From contig NZ_CP108086.1 in assembly GCF_036186745.1 (NCBI RefSeq), positions 4,216,001 through 4,280,000 of the forward strand: a DNA stretch of 64,000 bases. Direction: 5' to 3'. Shown in pieces: positions 1-10,170 of the stretch. Position 1 is the first letter of the stretch, and every line of letters begins with the position of its first letter. This DNA comes from Microbispora hainanensis (GTDB taxonomy: Bacteria > Actinomycetota > Actinomycetes > Streptosporangiales > Streptosporangiaceae). The position numbers and the translations under genes are program-made. The notes under the pieces were generated by a model. The model saw only the letters and a list, made by a program, of their open reading frames with translations, made no database searches and was not told where the DNA came from.

Positions 1-333
1 TACTGGGTCGACGGCGAGACCTTCGGCTTCCGTACGGCCGAGGAGGCTCCGGCCTTCATGAGCGCGCGCGCCGCCTATCGCAAGCGGGTCAAGGCGGAGG
101 CCGAGGTCGAGCGGCTGACCAAGGAGGTCGAGCGGCTGCGGGAACAGGTGACCAAATGGCGCGGCGAGGCCGGGCGGTGGCGCAAGTCCGCCGTCGAGTT
201 CCGCCGTGAGATGGGCACCCTGCGGCGGCAGGTCTCGGTGCTGCGCGGGCAGGTCTCGGCGCTGCACCGCACCCGGGGCCTGCGCGGCATCGCCCGCGGC
301 CTGCGTCGCCCTTTCACGTTCAAGAAGACCTGA
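1..333 (+). CDS. C-terminal part of an unidentified coiled-coil protein
   Basis: The reading frame is open from the first base, so the gene starts upstream of the window and only its last 110 residues are visible. After a short segment beginning YWVDGETFGF, the protein becomes a long charged helix (about residues 25-90 of the visible part) with heptad-like Glu/Arg/Leu spacing, then a basic tail ending RPFTFKKT. This looks like a C-terminal coiled coil. Because the next gene is a glycosyltransferase facing it, a role in cell-surface sugar metabolism is possible, but no catalytic domain is visible. The function cannot be assigned. Confidence 0.7.
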   Translation, partial: YWVDGETFGFRTAEEAPAFMSARAAYRKRVKAEAEVERLTKEVERLREQVTKWRGEAGRWRKSAVEFRREMGTLRRQVSVLRGQVSALHRTRGLRGIARGLRRPFTFKKT

Positions 334-362
334 CCCCGCCCCCGCCACCGCTCAGGGCGGGG
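334..362. terminator. Hairpin between convergent genes
   Basis: CCCCGCCC (334-341) pairs with GGGCGGGG (355-362) across a 12-nt loop. The hairpin starts right after the stop codon at 333 and lies 22 nt from the stop of the convergent glycosyltransferase, so it can serve both. There is no U-tract, which is usual in such GC-rich genomes. Confidence 0.5.
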
Positions 363-384
363 CAGCGATCCGGGGCGCTGCGGG

Positions 385-1935
385 TCAGGAGCGGCGGAAC
401 AGGCCGCGGCGGCGCGGCGCCGCCGCCTCCGGTCGCGGGGCCTGGGCCGCGGCCGGTTTCGGGCTCGCCGTGGCCTGTGGCTTGCCGGCGTTCGGCGGGG
501 TGGATTTCGGCGCGGCCTGTGGCACGGCCGGTTTCGCCGCCGCCGCGGGAGGCGTCTCGAACTCGCTTGCCGCGGCGTGCCGTACGCCGTGGGTCTGGGC
601 GATCACGCCGGCGGGGTCCTCGCCCGGCGCGGCGAGCCGGCGGGCGCGCGCGACGGCCTCGGTCCGCTCCAGGGTGGCCGTGCCTCCGCCGGGCAGGTCG
701 AGGACCAGCAGGCCGATGCGCTCCTCCAGCATCGCCTTGACCGCCCGCTCCAGCAGGGCCGGAGCCGGAGGGCTGCCGACGGGCGCGGTGTAGCGGAAGG
801 GGACGGGCGCGGCGGTCGGCGCCGCCTGGTCCGCGAACCGCACCCGCGCGTCGTGCCCGAACGCCGCCTTGACCAGGGCGAGATCGAACGCTCCGGTCCC
901 CGGCGCCCACCTGCCTCCGCCGTCGAGCGACGACCACGGGCCGGCCAGCGTGACCACGACGTCGGTGAGCGTGCCGCGCAGCACCGCGTCGACCGCCGCG
1001 ACGATCGCCCGTTCGTCCGCCCCGGTGACGTCGAAGACGACCTCCACGTACGGCACGAGCCAGCGCCGGCCGGGCTCCTTGCGCAGGTCACGGCGGAGCG
1101 GGACCCGGTGTGCCAGGTGGGTCTCGACGAGCCGGACGATCGACTTGCCGTGCTCGCCACGCTGGGCCGGCAGGCCGAGATGCACGGCACGGGCCTCCAT
1201 GTCGGGAACGAACACCGCCCCCGCCTGGGCGAGCCGGTAGGCGAACTCGGTGTCCTGGCCGCGCACCACCTCGGGATCGAAGCCCCGGACGTCGTCGAGC
1301 AGGGCCCGCCGCAGGGAGACCGTCGGGCCGGTGCACACCTGGTAGGGGTTCTTGCTGGCCCGCAGGCCGTCGAGGCGGCGGATGGTCTCCTCGGTCGAGC
1401 TGGACACCAGCGCGGACGGGTCGAACAGGTCCTCGGGCGAGCCGTGCCGTACGGCCTCGTGGACCTGCGCCGGAGTGAGGGCGGGCTCCTCGGCGAACTT
1501 CTTGCCGCCGATGGTGACGAGATAGTCGGTGAGGTGATGCCAGCGGAACAGCGCCTCCAGGTGCTCCCGCGAGATCACCATGTCGGCGTCGAGACGCTGC
1601 ACGATCTCGCCCTCGGCCGCCGCGATGCCGGCGTTCATCGCGTGTCCGGCGCCCCATCCGCCGGGCGGCACGACCACGACGCGGGTGTTGTCGGGCCGCA
1701 GGTCGGGCAGGCGCAGCGGAGGGTCGCTGCGGTCGTCCACGACGATCACCTCGATGAGGTGCGCGGGATAGGTCTGCGCGGCCAGCGCGGCCAGCGTCAG
1801 GTCGAGGCGGTGCTGCCCGCCGTGCGCGGGGATGACGACACTCGCGCTGAGCGTGGGCGTCCACTCGCCGATGGGCGGTGGCGTGAGCGGAGAGTAGTCG
1901 TTGTGGCGAATCCGCGGCCGGGGCTGGGGCTCCAT
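385..1935 (-). CDS. Family 2 glycosyltransferase with Pro/Ala-rich tail
   Basis: This 516-residue protein has a GT-A fold. The nucleotide-binding strand is VVIPAHGG near residue 33, followed by VIVVDDRSD, a RLDADM acidic (DXD-like) motif near residue 115, and a GQDTEFAYR segment typical of inverting family 2 enzymes. No signal peptide or membrane helix is evident, so it probably acts in the cytosol on a lipid-linked or surface polysaccharide precursor. The last 60 or so residues are Pro/Ala/Lys-rich and end RRRGLFRRS, a possible basic membrane contact. The ATG at 1935 has no well-spaced ribosome site. A TTG at 1953 lies 6 nt after AAGGA and would add six residues. It is divergent from thrC. 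The substrate is unknown. Confidence 0.85.
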   Translation of the reverse strand: MEPQPRPRIRHNDYSPLTPPPIGEWTPTLSASVVIPAHGGQHRLDLTLAALAAQTYPAHLIEVIVVDDRSDPPLRLPDLRPDNTRVVVVPPGGWGAGHAMNAGIAAAEGEIVQRLDADMVISREHLEALFRWHHLTDYLVTIGGKKFAEEPALTPAQVHEAVRHGSPEDLFDPSALVSSSTEETIRRLDGLRASKNPYQVCTGPTVSLRRALLDDVRGFDPEVVRGQDTEFAYRLAQAGAVFVPDMEARAVHLGLPAQRGEHGKSIVRLVETHLAHRVPLRRDLRKEPGRRWLVPYVEVVFDVTGADERAIVAAVDAVLRGTLTDVVVTLAGPWSSLDGGGRWAPGTGAFDLALVKAAFGHDARVRFADQAAPTAAPVPFRYTAPVGSPPAPALLERAVKAMLEERIGLLVLDLPGGGTATLERTEAVARARRLAAPGEDPAGVIAQTHGVRHAAASEFETPPAAAAKPAVPQAAPKSTPPNAGKPQATASPKPAAAQAPRPEAAAPRRRGLFRRS

Positions 1936-2035
1936 GCCCGTCAGGTGGGCCAATCCTCGTCCTTCACAGCGTTGGTCAAAAGGTTGCTCCACCCTAGCGA
2001 AAGCGGCCGACGGTTCCCTAAGGTGACGCCCAATA

Positions 2036-2052
2036 TGTCCATTTGGTGGACA
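2036..2052. promoter_or_regulatory. Inverted repeat in the thrC/glycosyltransferase divergent region
   Basis: A perfect dyad TGTCCA-N5-TGGACA lies between the two divergent genes, about 90 nt before the thrC start. A -10-like TAGACT follows at 2092-2097. This is a plausible operator for a dimeric regulator of threonine synthesis. The regulator cannot be named from the sequence. Confidence 0.4.
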
Positions 2053-2140
2053 ACGGAGTCCGCACGTCAGACGGTTGGCCGTAGACTCGGTGACCGATAC
2101 CCCTGGTGACACGCGTACGCGCGCGTGGGAGGAGCGACCA

Positions 2141-3199
<1,059 letters not shown>

Positions 3200-3240
3200 C
3201 CGGCCCCTATTCCCGCCCATAAAAGGGTTCAGGTGACGAA

Positions 3241-4167
3241 TTGACGGACAGTCACGGCGTCGTCGTACGCGTGCCGGCGACGAGCGCCAACCTCGGCCCC
3301 GGTTTCGACAGCCTCGGCCTCGCCCTCGACCTGTACGACGAGGTGGAGGCCGAGATCTCCGGCTCGCCCGGCGTGCGGATCGAGGTGGAGGGCCAGGGCG
3401 CCGGTGAGCTGGACGAGGGCGAGGGCCACCTCGTCGTCAGGACGATGCGGGCGACGTTCGACCGCATGGGGTTCGCCCAGCCGGACGGCGTCGCGCTGCG
3501 CTGCCGCAACCGCATTCCGCACGCGCGGGGGCTCGGCTCGTCGTCCGCGGCGATCTGCGCCGGCATCCTCGCCGCCCGCGAACTCGTACGCGCGCGGGGC
3601 GCGGGGGATCTGCCGGACGCGGAGGTGTTCGCGCTGGCCACGGAGCTGGAGGGGCATCCCGACAACGTGGCGCCGTGCCTGGCGGGCGGACTCACCATCG
3701 CCTGGACCGACCAGTCGGGGGTGGCGAGTATGGTGAAACTGAGTCCGCACGAGGACGTCCGGCCGGTGGTTTTGATCCCGGATTTCCGGTTGTCCACGGA
3801 GGAGGCTCGGGGGCTGCTGCCGAAGGACGTACCGCATTCCGACGCGGCGGCCAACGCGGGGCGGGCGGCTCTGCTCGTCGCGGCGCTCACGCAGAGACCG
3901 GAACCGGATCTCCTGCTCGCCGCCACCGAAGACCGTCTGCACCAGTGGTACCGCGCTCCCGCGATGCCCCGCACCGCTGAACTGGTGCGACGGCTCCGCG
4001 AGGCCGGGGTGCCCGCCGTCGTCTCGGGGGCCGGTCCGACGGTTCTCGCACTGACGACACGGGACACCGAGGATTTGATCGCGCCAGAAGTGGGTAATGA
4101 CTGGCACATCCAGCCAATGAACGTCGACCCGCTTGGTGCGTACGTTCGGTTTCCCGAGACACGCTGA
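3241..4167 (+). CDS. thrB: Homoserine kinase
   Basis: ThrB phosphorylates L-homoserine with ATP to make the substrate of ThrC. It is a GHMP-family kinase of 308 residues, a normal length. The N-terminal VPATSANLGPGFDSLG motif (residues 11-26) and the ATP-binding GLGSSSA loop (97-103) are both intact, as is the C-terminal VSGAGPT motif. The start is TTG at 3241, since the conserved VPATSANLGPG must be included and no ATG is available. The ribosome site is weak (AGGTG), so translation may be coupled to thrC. Confidence 0.97.
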   Translation: MTDSHGVVVRVPATSANLGPGFDSLGLALDLYDEVEAEISGSPGVRIEVEGQGAGELDEGEGHLVVRTMRATFDRMGFAQPDGVALRCRNRIPHARGLGSSSAAICAGILAARELVRARGAGDLPDAEVFALATELEGHPDNVAPCLAGGLTIAWTDQSGVASMVKLSPHEDVRPVVLIPDFRLSTEEARGLLPKDVPHSDAAANAGRAALLVAALTQRPEPDLLLAATEDRLHQWYRAPAMPRTAELVRRLREAGVPAVVSGAGPTVLALTTRDTEDLIAPEVGNDWHIQPMNVDPLGAYVRFPETR

Positions 4168-4580
4168 TGCTTCTTCGACCTTCAGGGAATAGCTGTGCGC
4201 GCTGGTGATGTTAGGCTGATAGCCGCACCAGGTGCCCCCGTGTTGGGTGCGTGCTTGTCATTCGCACATCGCTGCACTTCGCCTCGCGTCCTTCGACGCG
4301 GGCAGGGCGATTTCCCCGAAACCGTTTCCTCCAGTCGGCACACCTCCGGGTGGCATGACCAGAGGCGGCGTTCTCGGAGACATGCGCGTTCGAACCACCA
4401 AGACATCTGGTCGGTGGCGGCAATCCGGGGGATCGCCCCCGGGCACCTACCGCTCGCGGATCCCGAGGGTCATCGACACATGAGATTCGCGAAGCCCGAC
4501 CCGGTCTGTCCCGCCGGGTCGCATCACCGGGACGCCTGGACGCACGATTCTGGCGCCCGACCCCTGGGAAGGACCCTTAG
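4168..4580 (+). promoter_or_regulatory. Long 5' region of rho
   Basis: These 413 bases between thrB and rho contain no convincing gene; the short frames lack ribosome sites and family features. A -10-like TAGGCT occurs near 4210 and could start an mRNA with a leader of more than 350 nt. GGAAGGA lies 7 nt before the rho TTG start. Long leaders are expected for rho, which controls its own expression in other bacteria. The exact promoter is uncertain. Confidence 0.4.
4425..4442 (+). promoter_or_regulatory. Stem-loop in the rho leader
   Basis: CCGGGGG-ATCG-CCCCCGG forms a perfect 7-bp stem with a tetraloop, about 140 nt before the rho start. It could pause polymerase or help autoregulation. It has no U-tract. 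Confidence 0.35.
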
Positions 4581-6542
4581 TTGAGCGACACCACCGAACT
4601 CCTCTCCGACGGCCAGGCCGCCGGCGACACCCCCACTTCCGCCCCGGCCCGTCCGCGACGTCGCTCCGGCACCGGCCTGGCTGGCATGGTGCTCCCCGAG
4701 CTTCAGGCCCTGGCGACCAGCCTCGGCATCACGGGGACCGGACGGATGCGCAAGAGCCAGCTCATCGCGGCCATCCAGGAGAAGCAGGGCGGATCGGGAG
4801 AGTCCGCGCCCGAGCCGAAGGCCGCCGCAGAAGCGCCCGCCGCCGCTGAGCGCCCCGCCCGTGGCCGCCGGGAACGTTCCCGCGCCGCCCAGGCTTCCGC
4901 GCCCGAGCCGGCGCCGGCCGCCGAGCCCGTCGCCGCGGCTCGTGAGGAGCGTCCCGTGGTCGAGGCTGCGTCCGCCGTGGCCGCCGAGGCCGCGCAGAAC
5001 GGCGCCGCCACCGTCGCCGAGCCGCAGGCCGAGGCCGCCGCCCAGCCGGAGACCCGCAGCGAGCGGCCCGAGCGCGGCGACCGCCGCGAGCGCCGCACGC
5101 GCGGTGAGCGTGGCGAGCGGGGCCGTGAGCGCGACGGCCGCGGTGACCAGCGCGGTGACCAGCGCGCCGCCGACACGGGAGACGGCGGCCAGGGCCGTCG
5201 TGACCAGCAGGGCCGTGGCGACAACCGCGGCGACAACCGCTCCGACGGGCGTGACAGCCGCGGCGACAGCCGTACGGACGGCCGCGCCGACGGCAAGGGC
5301 GACCAGCAGGGCGAGGACGGGCGTGGGCGCCGTGGCCGCTTCCGGGAGCGCGGCCGCCGCGGGCGCGACCGTTTCGAGGGCAACGAGCCGGTCATCAGCG
5401 AGGACGACGTCCTGATCCCGATCGCCGGCATCCTGGACATCCTCGACAACTACGCCTTCGTGCGCACCAGCGGCTACCTTCCGGGCGCGAACGACGTCTA
5501 CGTCTCGCTCGCCCAGATCCGCCGCAACGGCCTGCGCAAGGGCGACGTCATCACCGGCGCCGTCCGGCAGCCGAGGGACGGCGAGCGGCGCGAGAAGTTC
5601 AACGCGCTCGTCCGCCTCGACACCGTCAACGGCATGGACCCGGAGCAGGCCCGTCAGCGGCCCGACTTCAACAAGCTCACGCCGCTCTACCCGCAGGAGC
5701 GCCTGCGCCTGGAGACCGAGCCCAACGTCCTGACCACGCGGATCATCGACCTCGTCTCGCCGATCGGCAAGGGCCAGCGCGGCCTCATCGTGTCGCCTCC
5801 CAAGGCCGGCAAGACGATGGTGCTCCAGGCGATCGCCAACGCGATCACGCGCAACAACCCCGAGTGCCACCTGATGGTCGTCCTCGTGGACGAGCGTCCG
5901 GAAGAGGTCACCGACATGCAGCGGTCGGTCAAGGGCGAGGTCATCCACTCGACCTTCGACCGCCCGGCCGAGGACCACACCACCGTCGCCGAGCTCGCCA
6001 TCGAGCGGGCCAAGCGCCTGGTGGAGCTGGGCCACGACGTCGTCGTCCTGCTCGACTCGATCACCCGTCTCGGCCGCGCGTACAACCTCGCGGCGCCGGC
6101 GAGCGGCCGCATCCTGTCCGGTGGTGTCGACTCGACCGCGCTCTACCCGCCGAAGCGGTTCTTCGGCGCCGCCCGCAACATCGAGAACGGCGGCTCGCTG
6201 ACGATCCTCGCCACGGCGCTGGTCGAGACCGGCTCCAAGATGGACGAGGTCATCTTCGAGGAGTTCAAGGGCACCGGCAACATGGAGCTCAAGCTCAACC
6301 GGTCGCTCGCGGACAAGCGCATCTTCCCGGCGGTGGACGTGGACGCGTCCGGCACCCGCAAGGAGGAGATCCTCATGGCGAAGGAGGAGCTGTCGATCGT
6401 CTGGAAGCTCCGCCGCGTCCTCCACGCCCTCGACATGCAGCAGGCGCTGGAGCTCCTTCTCGAGAAGATGAAGGAGACCAAGTCCAACGCCGAGTTCCTG
6501 CTCCAGGTGCAGAAGACCACGGTCAGCAACGACCGCGACTGA
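4581..6542 (+). CDS. rho: Transcription termination factor Rho
   Basis: Rho is a hexameric RNA-dependent ATPase that ends transcription at C-rich untranslated RNA. The 653-residue protein has an N-terminal Rho_N helical domain (about residues 30-70). A long insertion follows (about 75-265), made of Ala/Glu-rich sequence and then Arg/Gly/Asp/Gln-rich repeats such as [20 protein letters not shown]. The cold-shock RNA-binding domain starts near residue 275. The RecA-like motor has a Walker A loop SPPKAGKT near residue 405 and a Walker B strand [11 protein letters not shown]. Extended N-terminal insertions are typical of high-GC actinobacteria and give extra RNA binding. The TTG start at 4581 follows GGAAGGA at 7 nt. 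Confidence 0.97.
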   Translation: MSDTTELLSDGQAAGDTPTSAPARPRRRSGTGLAGMVLPELQALATSLGITGTGRMRKSQLIAAIQEKQGGSGESAPEPKAAAEAPAAAERPARGRRERSRAAQASAPEPAPAAEPVAAAREERPVVEAASAVAAEAAQNGAATVAEPQAEAAAQPETRSERPERGDRRERRTRGERGERGRERDGRGDQRGDQRAADTGDGGQGRRDQQGRGDNRGDNRSDGRDSRGDSRTDGRADGKGDQQGEDGRGRRGRFRERGRRGRDRFEGNEPVISEDDVLIPIAGILDILDNYAFVRTSGYLPGANDVYVSLAQIRRNGLRKGDVITGAVRQPRDGERREKFNALVRLDTVNGMDPEQARQRPDFNKLTPLYPQERLRLETEPNVLTTRIIDLVSPIGKGQRGLIVSPPKAGKTMVLQAIANAITRNNPECHLMVVLVDERPEEVTDMQRSVKGEVIHSTFDRPAEDHTTVAELAIERAKRLVELGHDVVVLLDSITRLGRAYNLAAPASGRILSGGVDSTALYPPKRFFGAARNIENGGSLTILATALVETGSKMDEVIFEEFKGTGNMELKLNRSLADKRIFPAVDVDASGTRKEEILMAKEELSIVWKLRRVLHALDMQQALELLLEKMKETKSNAEFLLQVQKTTVSNDRD

Positions 6543-6553
6543 AGCCCTTCCGA

Positions 6554-6591
6554 CCGACGCCCCGGACGGCCCGTGCCGTACGGGGCGTCGG
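6554..6591 (+). terminator. Terminator after rho
   Basis: CCGACGCCCCG (6554-6564) pairs perfectly with CGGGGCGTCGG (6581-6591) around a 16-nt loop, 12 nt after the rho stop codon. Confidence 0.7.
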
Positions 6592-6840
6592 CGTGACCCG
6601 CCGATCCGTGCCCGAAGACCACCGCACCCCGCCCGCCGCCTCCCTCGCCGCCGCCCCGGTCACCACGATGCCCGGCCTGGGAATAGCCGATGGCCTGGGA
6701 TGGTTGGTGGATCTGGCACACTGGTAGCCGAACCGCAGCGGTACCGGTTCCCGCAGCCGCGCATCACAGGTGTGCCGATGCGCGCAGGCCGTGACAGGCG
6801 AAAGCGACCCGGCGACCGCGCCTAGCGTTAGGACTGAGAC

Positions 6841-7059
6841 ATGAAGCCCGACATCCACCCGGAGTACGTGGTCACCCAGGTGACCTGCACCTGCGGGAAC
6901 ACCTTCACCACGCGTAGCACCGCCAAGAACGGCGTGATCCACGCCGACGTCTGCTCCGCCTGCCACCCCTTCTACACGGGCAAGCAGAAGATCCTCGACA
7001 CCGGTGGCCGGGTGGCGCGCTTCGAGGCGCGCTTCGGCAAGAAGGCCCAGAGCAAGTAG
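6841..7059 (+). CDS. rpmE: 50S ribosomal protein bL31
   Basis: This 72-residue protein of the large ribosomal subunit is the zinc-binding (C+) form. It has the CTCG pair near residues 16-18 and CSAC near 37-40, which together hold one zinc ion. TTAGGACTGAGAC just before the ATG provides the ribosome site. Many actinomycetes also carry a cysteine-free paralog for zinc starvation, and that one is not in this window. The gene sits alone between two strong hairpins, so it is probably a single-gene unit. Confidence 0.97.
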   Translation: MKPDIHPEYVVTQVTCTCGNTFTTRSTAKNGVIHADVCSACHPFYTGKQKILDTGGRVARFEARFGKKAQSK

Positions 7060-7068
7060 CTCCTCCAG

Positions 7069-7118
7069 GACGCCGGCTCGGGGGCGCCCCTCTCGCGGGG
7101 CGTCTCCGGGTCGGCGTT
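7069..7118 (+). terminator. Terminator after rpmE
   Basis: A long imperfect hairpin starts 10 nt after the rpmE stop. The inner stem pairs GGCGCCCC with GGGGCGTC, and the outer arms ACGCCGGCTCGG and CCGGGTCGGCGT pair with two mismatches. A T-containing stretch follows. Confidence 0.65.
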
Positions 7119-7166
7119 CTTGGTGATTACGGCCTTTACCGAGGAGCTTGAGCAAAGGAGCGTGCG

Positions 7167-8213
7167 GTGAACCTCGACGAGATCATGAGTGAGTACGCGG
7201 ATCTGGAACTGCGGCTCGCCGACCCCGCCGTGCACGCCGACCAGAGCAAGGCGCGGACGTACGGCAAGCGTTACGCGGAGCTCACGCCGATCGTCGCGAC
7301 CTACCGGGAGCTCGAAGGCGTACGGCAGGACCTCGCTGCCGCGCGTGAGCTGGCGGCGGAGGACCCGGCGTTCGCGGAGGAGGCGGCCGAGCTCGAAGGC
7401 CGCATCCCGGTGCTGGAGGAGAAGCTCACCCGTCTCCTTGTCCCGCGCGACCCCAACGACGACAAGGACGTCATCATGGAGATCAAGGCGGGCGAGGGCG
7501 GCCAGGAGTCCGCCCTGTTCGCCGGAGACCTCCTGAGGATGTACCTCAGGTACGCCGAGCGGATCGGCTACAAGACCGAGATCATCGATGCCCAGCACTC
7601 CGATCTCGGCGGCTACAAGGACGTCACCGTCGCCATCAAGGGCAGGGAGGGCGTCTGGTCGCGGCTCAAGTTCGAGGGCGGCGTGCACCGCGTGCAGCGG
7701 GTGCCGGTGACCGAGTCGCAGGGCCGCATCCACACCTCGGCCGCCGGTGTGCTCGTCTACCCCGAGGCCGAGGAGGTCGACGTCCAGATCGACCCCAACG
7801 ACCTGCGAATCGACGTGTTCCGCTCCAGCGGCCCCGGCGGCCAGAGCGTCAACACGACCGACTCGGCCGTGCGGATCACCCACCTGCCGACCGGTGTCGT
7901 CGTCTCCTGCCAGAACGAGAAGAGCCAGCTCCAGAACAAGGAGTCGGCGCTGCGCATCCTGCGCGCCCGGCTGCTCGCGATGGCGCAGGAGGAGGCCGAG
8001 GCGGCGGCGATGGCCGAGCGCAAGTCGCAGGTGCGCACGGTCGACCGCTCCGAGCGCATCCGCACCTACAACTTCCCGGAGAACCGCATCTCCGATCACC
8101 GGGTGGGCTTCAAGGCCTACAACCTGGACCAAGTCCTGGACGGCGATCTCGACGCGGTGATACAGGCTTTGCTCGACGCGGAACTCGCGGAGAAGCTGTC
8201 CGCTCATTCGTGA
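7167..8213 (+). CDS. prfA: Peptide chain release factor 1
   Basis: RF1 reads UAA and UAG in the ribosomal A site and triggers peptide release. The protein has 348 residues, near the usual length. The stop-codon recognition tripeptide PVT (RF1 type) is near residue 179, and the catalytic GGQ loop lies in [14 protein letters not shown] near residue 224. The GTG start at 7167 follows AAAGGAG. prmC, whose product methylates this GGQ glutamine, lies downstream after a short repeat-bearing spacer. Confidence 0.97.
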   Translation: MNLDEIMSEYADLELRLADPAVHADQSKARTYGKRYAELTPIVATYRELEGVRQDLAAARELAAEDPAFAEEAAELEGRIPVLEEKLTRLLVPRDPNDDKDVIMEIKAGEGGQESALFAGDLLRMYLRYAERIGYKTEIIDAQHSDLGGYKDVTVAIKGREGVWSRLKFEGGVHRVQRVPVTESQGRIHTSAAGVLVYPEAEEVDVQIDPNDLRIDVFRSSGPGGQSVNTTDSAVRITHLPTGVVVSCQNEKSQLQNKESALRILRARLLAMAQEEAEAAAMAERKSQVRTVDRSERIRTYNFPENRISDHRVGFKAYNLDQVLDGDLDAVIQALLDAELAEKLSAHS

Positions 8214-8255
8214 GCCCGCGGCGAGCCTGATGAGGGGACGATGGGAGAAGCGGTG

Positions 8256-8429
8256 ATGGACGTGGGACGTCGAACGACGATGGGCCGTCCCGGCCGCCCG
8301 TCTGCTCATGAGCGACGTCTCCCCGGCTACGGCGGCTCGTCTGCCCACGACCGGCGTTTCCCCGGCTACGGCGGCTCGTCTGCCCACGACCGGCGTTTCC
8401 CCGGCCACGCCGCGAGGACCGTGCTGTAA
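8256..8429 (+). CDS. Possible small repeat-encoding ORF between prfA and prmC
   Basis: An ATG at 8256 follows GGGAG at 8 nt and opens a 57-codon frame ending 6 nt before prmC. Most of it is three copies of a 13-residue unit (about GSSAHDRRFPGYG), one per 39-bp DNA repeat. There is no known family and no homologous gene at this place in the reference actinomycetes I know. The opposite strand is also open, so the frame may merely ride on the DNA repeat. An earlier in-frame ATG exists at 8241. Confidence 0.25.
   Translation: MDVGRRTTMGRPGRPSAHERRLPGYGGSSAHDRRFPGYGGSSAHDRRFPGHAARTVL
8293..8409. repeat. Three tandem 39-bp repeats
   Basis: Units lie at 8293-8331, 8332-8370 and 8371-8409. The second and third differ by one base, and the first is more diverged. 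The period is an exact multiple of three. They lie in the prfA-prmC spacer. Confidence 0.9.
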
Positions 8430-8435
8430 GAGACC

Positions 8436-9290
8436 ATGACCTTCCTGCTCGACGAAATCGCCCTCGCCACCGCCCGGCTCGCCGAGGCGGGAGTGCCGTC
8501 ACCGCGCACGGACGCCGAGGAGATCGCGGCGTTCATCCACGGCGTCCCGCGGGGCATGCTGCACACGGTCAAGGACGCCGACTTCGACGCGCGGTTCTGG
8601 GAGGGCATCGCCCGGCGCGAGGCACGCGAGCCGCTGCAGCACATCACGGGCCGGGCCTACTTCCGCTACCTCTCCCTGGAGGTCGGCCCCGGCGTGTTCG
8701 TGCCCAGGCCGGAGACCGAGGTCGTGGCCGGCTGGGCGATCGACCGGCTGCGCGAGATGGACGTCGCCTCTCCGGTCGTGGTCGACCTCGGCACCGGTTC
8801 CGGGGCCATCGCGCTGTCGATCGCCCAGGAGGTCGCGCTGGCGCAGGTGCACGCCGTCGAGATCGACCCCGTGGCGTACGGCTGGGCCAAGCGCAACATC
8901 CTCGAACACGGCCAGGGCCGGACGACCCTGCATCCCGAGGACCTGGCCGACTGCCTGCCGGAGCTGGACGGCCAGGTCGACCTGGTCATCTCCAACCCGC
9001 CGTACATCCCGCCCGGTGCGATCCCGCGCGATCCCGAGGTGCGCGACTACGACCCCTCGCGGGCCCTCTACGGGTCGGGGGAGGACGGGCTCGACGAGGT
9101 GAGAGCCGTCGAGCGTACGGCGCGACGGCTGCTGCGGCCGGGCGGGTTCGCCGTGGTCGAGCACGCCGACCAGCAGGGCAACGCCGTCTATTGGCTGTTC
9201 GCCGAGGAGAACGGCTGGCGCGACGTGTGGTTGCGCCAGGACCTGACCGGCCGGGACAGGTTCGTCACCGCCCGGCTGAGCATGGACTGA
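8436..9290 (+). CDS. prmC: Release factor glutamine methyltransferase
   Basis: PrmC (HemK) transfers a methyl group from S-adenosylmethionine to the glutamine of the GGQ motif in release factors. The 284-residue protein has an N-terminal helical release-factor-binding domain. Its Rossmann methyltransferase domain carries the SAM loop DLGTGSGAI near residue 116 and the catalytic NPPY at 187-190. The prfA-prmC-tsaC order is conserved across actinobacteria. The ATG at 8436 has only a weak GAGA upstream, so translation may depend on read-through from the preceding frame. Confidence 0.96.
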   Translation: MTFLLDEIALATARLAEAGVPSPRTDAEEIAAFIHGVPRGMLHTVKDADFDARFWEGIARREAREPLQHITGRAYFRYLSLEVGPGVFVPRPETEVVAGWAIDRLREMDVASPVVVDLGTGSGAIALSIAQEVALAQVHAVEIDPVAYGWAKRNILEHGQGRTTLHPEDLADCLPELDGQVDLVISNPPYIPPGAIPRDPEVRDYDPSRALYGSGEDGLDEVRAVERTARRLLRPGGFAVVEHADQQGNAVYWLFAEENGWRDVWLRQDLTGRDRFVTARLSMD

Positions 9291-9378
9291 TTCCGGGCCG
9301 ACCCCGGACTGACGCGAACGGCCCGGGCCGTGGCCACGCGGCGGCGGATTCGGACGGGACACGTGGAAGGATGGCTTC

Positions 9379-10026
9379 GTGAGCCGACGGTTTGACTGTG
9401 CCGACCAGACGGAGCGGATGACCGGATTGGCGGAGGCGATCTCGACGGTACGGCGGGGCGAGCTCGTGGTGCTGCCCACCGACACCGTTTATGGGATCGG
9501 CGCCGACGCTTTCACCCCTTCCGCCGTCAACGCCCTGCTGGAGGCCAAGGGCCGGGGCAGGGACATCCCCGTGCCCGTCCTCGTGGGCACCGTACGGGCC
9601 GCCAACGCCCTCGTGGAGAGCCTCGGGACGTACGGGCAGGACCTGGTGGACGCCTTCTGGCCCGGGCCGCTCACACTCATACTCAGGGCCAACCGGTCGC
9701 TGTCGTGGGACCTCGGCGACACCAAGGGAACGGTCGCCGTCCGCATGCCGCTGCACCCGGTCGCGCTGGACCTCCTCAAGGAGACCGGCCCCATGGCGGT
9801 CTCCAGCGCCAACCGGTCCGGCAACCCGCCGCCCACCACGGTGGACGAGGCCGAGGAGCAGCTCGGCGACGCGGTGGACGTCTATCTGGACGCCGGCCCC
9901 TGTGCGGACTCCGTTCCGTCCACGATCGTCGATCTCACCACGGCCGTGCCCCGGGTGCTGCGCAAGGGCGCGATCCCCGTGGACAAGATCCGCGCCCTCG
10001 TGGGATACCTCGCGACCGAGGAGTGA
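9379..10026 (+). CDS. L-threonylcarbamoyladenylate synthase
   Basis: This YrdC/Sua5-domain enzyme joins threonine, bicarbonate and ATP to make threonylcarbamoyl-AMP for the t6A37 modification of ANN-decoding tRNAs. The protein is 215 residues, which is the YrdC domain with only a short tail. Characteristic segments are VVLPTDTVYGIGADA near residue 33, KGRGRDIPVPVLV, and SSANRSGNPPPTT in the nucleotide-binding cleft. The GTG start at 9379 follows GGAAGGA at 8 nt. In related genomes this gene is followed by glyA and a WecA-like gene, but here an unusual insert separates them. tsaC and ywlC are both used as symbols. Confidence 0.93.
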   Translation: MSRRFDCADQTERMTGLAEAISTVRRGELVVLPTDTVYGIGADAFTPSAVNALLEAKGRGRDIPVPVLVGTVRAANALVESLGTYGQDLVDAFWPGPLTLILRANRSLSWDLGDTKGTVAVRMPLHPVALDLLKETGPMAVSSANRSGNPPPTTVDEAEEQLGDAVDVYLDAGPCADSVPSTIVDLTTAVPRVLRKGAIPVDKIRALVGYLATEE

Positions 10027-10170
10027 CCGCGATCCGGGCGTACGTCTCGCATATCGAGATGTCGTCACGGCTCTGATCAGGGCGATCGATGCCGTCTGGC
10101 TATCGGGCTTCTTTACCGATGCCACCCCGGCTACCGTGAAGTGCGCCGATATCTCTGTGGAGGCGCGCCC

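Noticed and set aside
4524..6425. A 633-codon minus-strand frame opposite rho
   Set aside because: It is the shadow of the Rho reading frame and has no family features.
8293..8409. CRISPR array
   Set aside because: The 39-bp units are directly adjacent without variable spacers.
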